Shown: positions 51,615 through 55,137 of the stretch, piece after piece
Layout of the letters: every line of letters begins with the position of its first letter
Numbering within the stretch: position 1 is the stretch's first letter
Assembly (NCBI GenBank): GCA_944321525.1
Contig: CALULQ010000026.1
Location: forward strand, 1 to 55,137
DNA length: 55,137 nt
Origin: an uncultured Paraprevotella sp.
GTDB lineage: Bacteria > Bacteroidota > Bacteroidia > Bacteroidales > Bacteroidaceae
Direction: 5' to 3'
Position numbers and translations under genes: made by a program
Notes under the pieces: model-generated
What the model was told of the DNA's origin: nothing
What the model saw: only the letters and a program-made list of their open reading frames with translations
Database searches by the model: none

Positions 51615-52004
51615 ATGAGGAAGCAAGGAACTTTGACCCAGGCGGAGATGCAGGTGATGAATATCCTTTGGAGCCGTCCCGGCATGAAGGGCACCATCGC
51701 GGACATCCTTGAGGGATACGGCGACAAGAAGCCGGCCTACACCACCGTGGCCACCTTTATGAAGATTTTGCTCAACAAGGGGTTCGTGGGATTTGAGAAG
51801 ATGAAAGGCACGAAGACGCAGTGCTACTATCCTTTGTTGTCGAAGGAGGACTACACGCGGCAGGTGCTCGACGGAGTGAAAGATGACCTTTTTGGCGGTT
51901 CGTTTTCCTCGTTGGTCCGCTTCTTCGTCAAGGAAGAGCGGATTTCGGAACGCGAACTCAGAGATATGCTCGACATTGTGGAGCGTCAGGACACAGTGGA
52001 ATAA
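51615..52004 (+). CDS. blaI: BlaI/MecI-family transcriptional repressor
   Basis: Winged-helix repressor of 129 aa: LTQAEMQVMNILWSRPG (7-23), TIADILEGYGDKKPAYTTVATFMKILLNKGFVGFEK (recognition helix around YTTVATFMKIL), then RFFVKEERISERELRDMLDIVE dimerisation helix. It would dissociate or be cleaved when the membrane protease encoded downstream is triggered. Genes of this type in Bacteroidetes often control functions other than beta-lactamase; no beta-lactamase is in the window. Confidence 0.94.
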   Translation: MRKQGTLTQAEMQVMNILWSRPGMKGTIADILEGYGDKKPAYTTVATFMKILLNKGFVGFEKMKGTKTQCYYPLLSKEDYTRQVLDGVKDDLFGGSFSSLVRFFVKEERISERELRDMLDIVERQDTVE

Positions 52005-52060
52005 TCCTGCCGCCGCTCCGCTGAAGCATCAAGAAGTACGGACCTTTAAATCATCCTAAC

Positions 52061-53602
52061 ATGGGAACATTCTTAGTCTACATCATCAAGTCGGCCTTTT
52101 GTATGACGTTGCTTTATTTGCCCTATACCTTATTATTAAGGAGGGAGAGGCTGCACCGCCTGAACCGTCTGGCTTTGCTCGCCATTCTCGTAGTGTCCTT
52201 TCTGCTGCCTGCCGTGCGCGAGGAGTGGTTCGGCGGGGCATGGATGTCGTGGCAGTCGGCAGTTCCTGATGGGGCATACGCTTCCTTCCTCGGGCAGATT
52301 GGCGGGACGGGAATGCGCTTGCCCGAGTTGGTCGTTACGCCCGGTTCGTCCGCCCCGTGGTGGCCCGTGTGGCTGGTGGGTGCCTATTTCCTCGGGGTGG
52401 CCGTATCCTTGGTCGTCCGGCTGTGGCAATTGGGCCGCCTGTTGTGGTTCATTCCCCATGGATGTCTGTGGAAGGAGCATCGCGAAGATGGCATCACGCT
52501 CTACTGTCATGCCCGTCCCGTGCTGCCGTTCAGTTGGATGCGGAGCATCGTGGTGTCGGAAGCCGATTGGGAGGGCACGGAGGCTCGTGCGGTGTACCAG
52601 CACGAGAAGGCGCATGTGCTTTATGGCCATTCTTGGGACACGATGCTCATGCTGGCGGCCGAGACCCTGCAGTGGTTCAACCCCGTGGTCTGGATGATGG
52701 AGGCCGACATGCGCTGCATCCATGAATATCAGGCGGACGACTTCGTGTTGCGCCAGGGCATCAACGCGAGGAACTATCAACTCTATCTAATAAAGAAAGC
52801 CGTTGGCTCTCGACTGCAATCTTTTGCCAACGGCTTGAATCAAAGCACACTTAAAAAACGTATTGCTATGATGTGTAACAAGAAGTCAAACAAGTGGGCG
52901 GCATTGAAGTACATGTATTTGCTGCCCGTTGGAGCTTTTGCCACAGTGGCATTTGCCCACCCCGAGTTAACCAACCAAGTAGACAGCCGGCTGGGGCAGG
53001 TTTCTGCCGTCAAAGTTACGGATTTATCCGCAACCCAGAGCGCTGTCGCGGCTGAAAAATCGCAGTCGGAACCTTTAAAAAATGGAAAAACCGAAGACGA
53101 GGAAGTGACAAAAGCCTCAAGTATCTACTTGCCGAAGCCGGAACGGGGGAACGATCTTGTCCTTCCCAACGGCAACCTGCGCCCCTTGCAGGTCATGGCC
53201 AAAGGGCCGAAGCATCTTGCCGGCGAGGCTACCGGTAGCGTCATGTCCGCTTGCCCGTGGCAGGAAAGTACCCGCGTGCAGACTGAAGAAATCTACGACA
53301 CGGTAGACGTCAGTCCTAAGTTTCCCGGTGGTGTTGAAGCGAACATGAAGTTTCTGGTTGACCATGTCAGCTATCCCAAGGCGTGCATTGAGAACGGTAT
53401 ATCGGGACGCGTGTTGGTCCAGTTTGTAGTGGACAAGGACGGAACCCTTAGGAATATTAAGGCCATCCAAAGCCCGGATTCGCGTTTGTCCGAAGAAGCC
53501 GTGCGCGTCGTGAAACTGATGCCCAAGTGGGAACCGGGGAAGAAGGACGGCAAAGCCGTGGCCGTGCGTTACGTTTTGCCGATAACATTCCGGCTGAAAT
53601 AA
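52061..53602 (+). CDS. BlaR1-like M56 metalloprotease with TonB C-terminal domain
   Basis: Membrane protein of 513 aa. N-terminal segments around 6-27 and 36-52, another near 104-120, then the cytoplasmic zinc protease with HEKAH (181-185) and HEYQADD downstream (likely third ligand). A further membrane segment is near 289-305 (YLLPVGAFATVAFA). The periplasmic part is a low-complexity linker and a TonB-like domain (about 435-513; FPGGVEANMKFLVDHVSYP, GRVLVQFVVDKDG, MPKWEPGKKDGK). It replaces the penicillin-binding sensor of classical BlaR1, so the signal is unknown. 56 nt after blaI, same operon; tandem paralogue follows after 41 nt. Confidence 0.93.
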   Translation: MGTFLVYIIKSAFCMTLLYLPYTLLLRRERLHRLNRLALLAILVVSFLLPAVREEWFGGAWMSWQSAVPDGAYASFLGQIGGTGMRLPELVVTPGSSAPWWPVWLVGAYFLGVAVSLVVRLWQLGRLLWFIPHGCLWKEHREDGITLYCHARPVLPFSWMRSIVVSEADWEGTEARAVYQHEKAHVLYGHSWDTMLMLAAETLQWFNPVVWMMEADMRCIHEYQADDFVLRQGINARNYQLYLIKKAVGSRLQSFANGLNQSTLKKRIAMMCNKKSNKWAALKYMYLLPVGAFATVAFAHPELTNQVDSRLGQVSAVKVTDLSATQSAVAAEKSQSEPLKNGKTEDEEVTKASSIYLPKPERGNDLVLPNGNLRPLQVMAKGPKHLAGEATGSVMSACPWQESTRVQTEEIYDTVDVSPKFPGGVEANMKFLVDHVSYPKACIENGISGRVLVQFVVDKDGTLRNIKAIQSPDSRLSEEAVRVVKLMPKWEPGKKDGKAVAVRYVLPITFRLK

Positions 53603-53643
53603 GGGGCAATTTGAGTAAGTCTGAATTTAATTGATTGTGAAAG

Positions 53644-55137
53644 ATGGGAGCATTCGTAGTCTACGTCATCAAGTCGGCCTTGTGCCTGGCGCTTCTCTAT
53701 TTGACGTACGCTTTGCTGCTGCGCGGTGAGAAGTCATTCCGTTTGAACCGTGTGGTGCTGTACGCAGTTCTTTTTGCTTCATTCTTGTTGCCTTTAGTCC
53801 AAGAGGAGTGGTTTGGCGGAACTTGCATGTCGTTGCAGTCGGCCGTGCCGGAAGGAGGCTATGCCGTGTTCATCGAACGGATGGAACAGTCCGGCGCGAT
53901 GTCCGTTCCGCAGCTGACGGCCGAGGAAGAATCGGCTCCCGTTTGGCCAATGGCCTTAGTGGCTCTCTATTTCGCGGGCGTCGCACTATGTCTGGCCATC
54001 CGTTCTTACCAACTGGTGCGTCTACGGATGACCATCGCCCGCGGTTGTTTGTGGACGGAACGCCTCGAAGGCAGCATCACGCTTTATTGCCATGCCCGTT
54101 CCATCCCGCCGTTCAGCTGGATGCGGAGTGTTGTGATGTCTGAAACAGATTGGGATAGCGAGGCCGGCCCAACCATCTTCGCCCATGAGAAGGCCCATGT
54201 GATTTATGGCCATTCTTGGGACACGATGCTCATGCTGGCGGCCGAAGCTTTGCAATGGTTCAATCCCGTGGTGTGGATGATGGAGATGGACATGCGCTGT
54301 GTTCATGAATATCAGGTTGATGACTACGTGTTGCACCAAGGCGTCAACGCCCGCGACTATCAACTCTATTTAATAAAGAAAGCCGTTGGCTCTCGACTGC
54401 AATCTTTTGCCAACGGATTGACACAAAGTACACTTAAAAGAAGAATTACGATGATGACCCATAAGAAATCAAGCAAATGGGCTGCATTGAAGTACATGTC
54501 TTTGCTGCCCGTGGGCGCTTTTGCCACTGTGGCATTCGCCCGTCCTGAAATAGCCGGCCAGATGGACCGACAATTAAAACAACTTTCTGCCGTTACGATA
54601 GCTCATCCGTCCGCACCCGTGGCACCCGAAAAGAGTTCATCTGTGCAGCCGGACTATCAGGCCAAAGAACCGCAGGCTGAAGCCGCAGGAGAAAACATCG
54701 CGAAAGCGACTCAGGCAAAGCCGGACGAAGGGAGCGGAAATACGGCGTCGGACGTGCCTTTGAGGAACGATTTGAAAAAAGTGGTGGTGATGTCCTATCG
54801 CAACCATGAGCAGTCCGACAAGACGGAATATAACGCATCCTTTACGGTCAAAGAGAAAGAGGCGGAAGAACGTCAGGTTGCGCTCGACTCCGCCCGCTTC
54901 TATTTGCAACTCGAGGAAGCTAAGGCGAAATCCGGAGGTGTATATGTGCGAGTGGAAGAAATGCCTTGCTATCCCGACGGAGAGGAGGAACTGATGAAAT
55001 TCCTGGTGAAAAACATCCGCTACCCGGAGGTTTGTCGCGATGCATCGTTCCAAGGCATGGTGTATTGTCAGTTTGTGGTACAGGCCGACGGAGCTATCGA
55101 TGCCAATGGAATCAAGACGTTTACGACCCAAGTGACC
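53644..55137 (+). CDS. Second BlaR1-like M56-TonB protein, cut by the window end
   Basis: The frame runs open from ATG at 53644 to the last base (498 codons, no stop seen). It is a paralogue of the preceding gene: same N-terminal segments, HEKAH at 181-185, HEYQVDDYVL, the conserved stretch KKAVGSRLQSFANGL, then membrane segment LLPVGAFATVAFA. The linker before the TonB-like domain is different and longer, rich in Ala, Glu and Lys. The TonB-like part (CYPDGEEELMKFLVKNIRYP, GMVYCQFVVQADG) is incomplete at the 3' end. Two stretches are identical to the first copy at nucleotide level (see findings). Confidence 0.92.
   Translation, partial: MGAFVVYVIKSALCLALLYLTYALLLRGEKSFRLNRVVLYAVLFASFLLPLVQEEWFGGTCMSLQSAVPEGGYAVFIERMEQSGAMSVPQLTAEEESAPVWPMALVALYFAGVALCLAIRSYQLVRLRMTIARGCLWTERLEGSITLYCHARSIPPFSWMRSVVMSETDWDSEAGPTIFAHEKAHVIYGHSWDTMLMLAAEALQWFNPVVWMMEMDMRCVHEYQVDDYVLHQGVNARDYQLYLIKKAVGSRLQSFANGLTQSTLKRRITMMTHKKSSKWAALKYMSLLPVGAFATVAFARPEIAGQMDRQLKQLSAVTIAHPSAPVAPEKSSSVQPDYQAKEPQAEAAGENIAKATQAKPDEGSGNTASDVPLRNDLKKVVVMSYRNHEQSDKTEYNASFTVKEKEAEERQVALDSARFYLQLEEAKAKSGGVYVRVEEMPCYPDGEEELMKFLVKNIRYPEVCRDASFQGMVYCQFVVQADGAIDANGIKTFTTQVT

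Noticed and set aside
1..55137. Evidence of a prophage, integrative element or genomic island.
   Set aside because: No integrase, transposase, relaxase or phage gene was found; the only tRNA is not flanked by an obvious direct repeat.

Overview
The window looks like chromosomal DNA from a fairly GC-rich member of the Bacteroidales (Bacteroidaceae/Prevotellaceae type). Evidence: promoters read TTTG-N19..21-TAnnTTTG instead of the usual -35/-10; the primary sigma factor is the short form (286 aa, no region 1.1); and several families typical of the phylum occur (DUF4491, DUF4468, DUF4924, Porin_10-like porin, M56-TonB fusions, LytTR two-component pair, 6-bladed propeller lipoprotein). No transposase, integrase, phage gene or CRISPR array was seen. 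Most genes are core or conserved accessory genes.

Layout. 1-5 kb: end of a 5S rRNA and its terminator, a DbpA-like helicase almost touching the rRNA operon, then the serine operon serC-serA-DUF1015. 5-10 kb: YigZ-like protein, an unrecognised secreted protein, nadE, a Fur-family regulator with a reverse rubrerythrin (peroxide defence), DUF4491. 10-18 kb: MATE exporter, tRNA-Pro(TGG), secreted GH35 beta-galactosidase, aspS, an RluA-type pseudouridine synthase. 18-24 kb: outer-membrane porin and a 2-oxoacid:ferredoxin oxidoreductase operon (TPR protein, ferredoxin, alpha, a small membrane protein, beta, gamma). 24-27 kb: secreted GH5 and GH43 enzymes, then a DUF4468 protein. 27-34 kb: a TolC-MacA-MacB efflux operon that ends in its own LytTR histidine kinase/response regulator pair. 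34-41 kb: riboflavin synthase, BrkB-like membrane protein directly behind rnpB (RNase P RNA), HtrA/DegP protease, a propeller lipoprotein, rpoD. 41-49 kb: a seven-gene operon LysE-DUF4924-rfbD-prfC-tsaC-ClC-fmt, and a divergent ROK sugar kinase. 49-55 kb: a zeta-toxin-like kinase with a small overlapping partner, trmD, and a BlaI regulator followed by two tandem BlaR1/M56-TonB sensors, the second cut by the window end.

The most unusual signal is not a gene. Five intergenic copies of a modular palindromic element lie at about 10.5, 17.8, 26.7, 40.9 and 49.5 kb. Each has 16-nt ends (TGCGGA.../...TCCGCA) around two or three 18-nt quasi-palindromic units (GTACT-N8-AGTAC) joined by a 4-nt TCGA-type linker. 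Two units give exactly 72 bp (three copies) and three units give exactly 94 bp (two copies). Individual units are inverted relative to each other in different copies. All copies sit downstream of gene 3' ends. I do not recognise this family; it behaves like a REP/BIME- or MITE-like repeat with a 22-bp expansion unit.

Limits: everything here was read by eye. Family names rest on motifs and remembered relatives, not on database searches. Start codons were moved inside longer open frames where the N-terminus, a promoter or a ribosome binding site argued for it.
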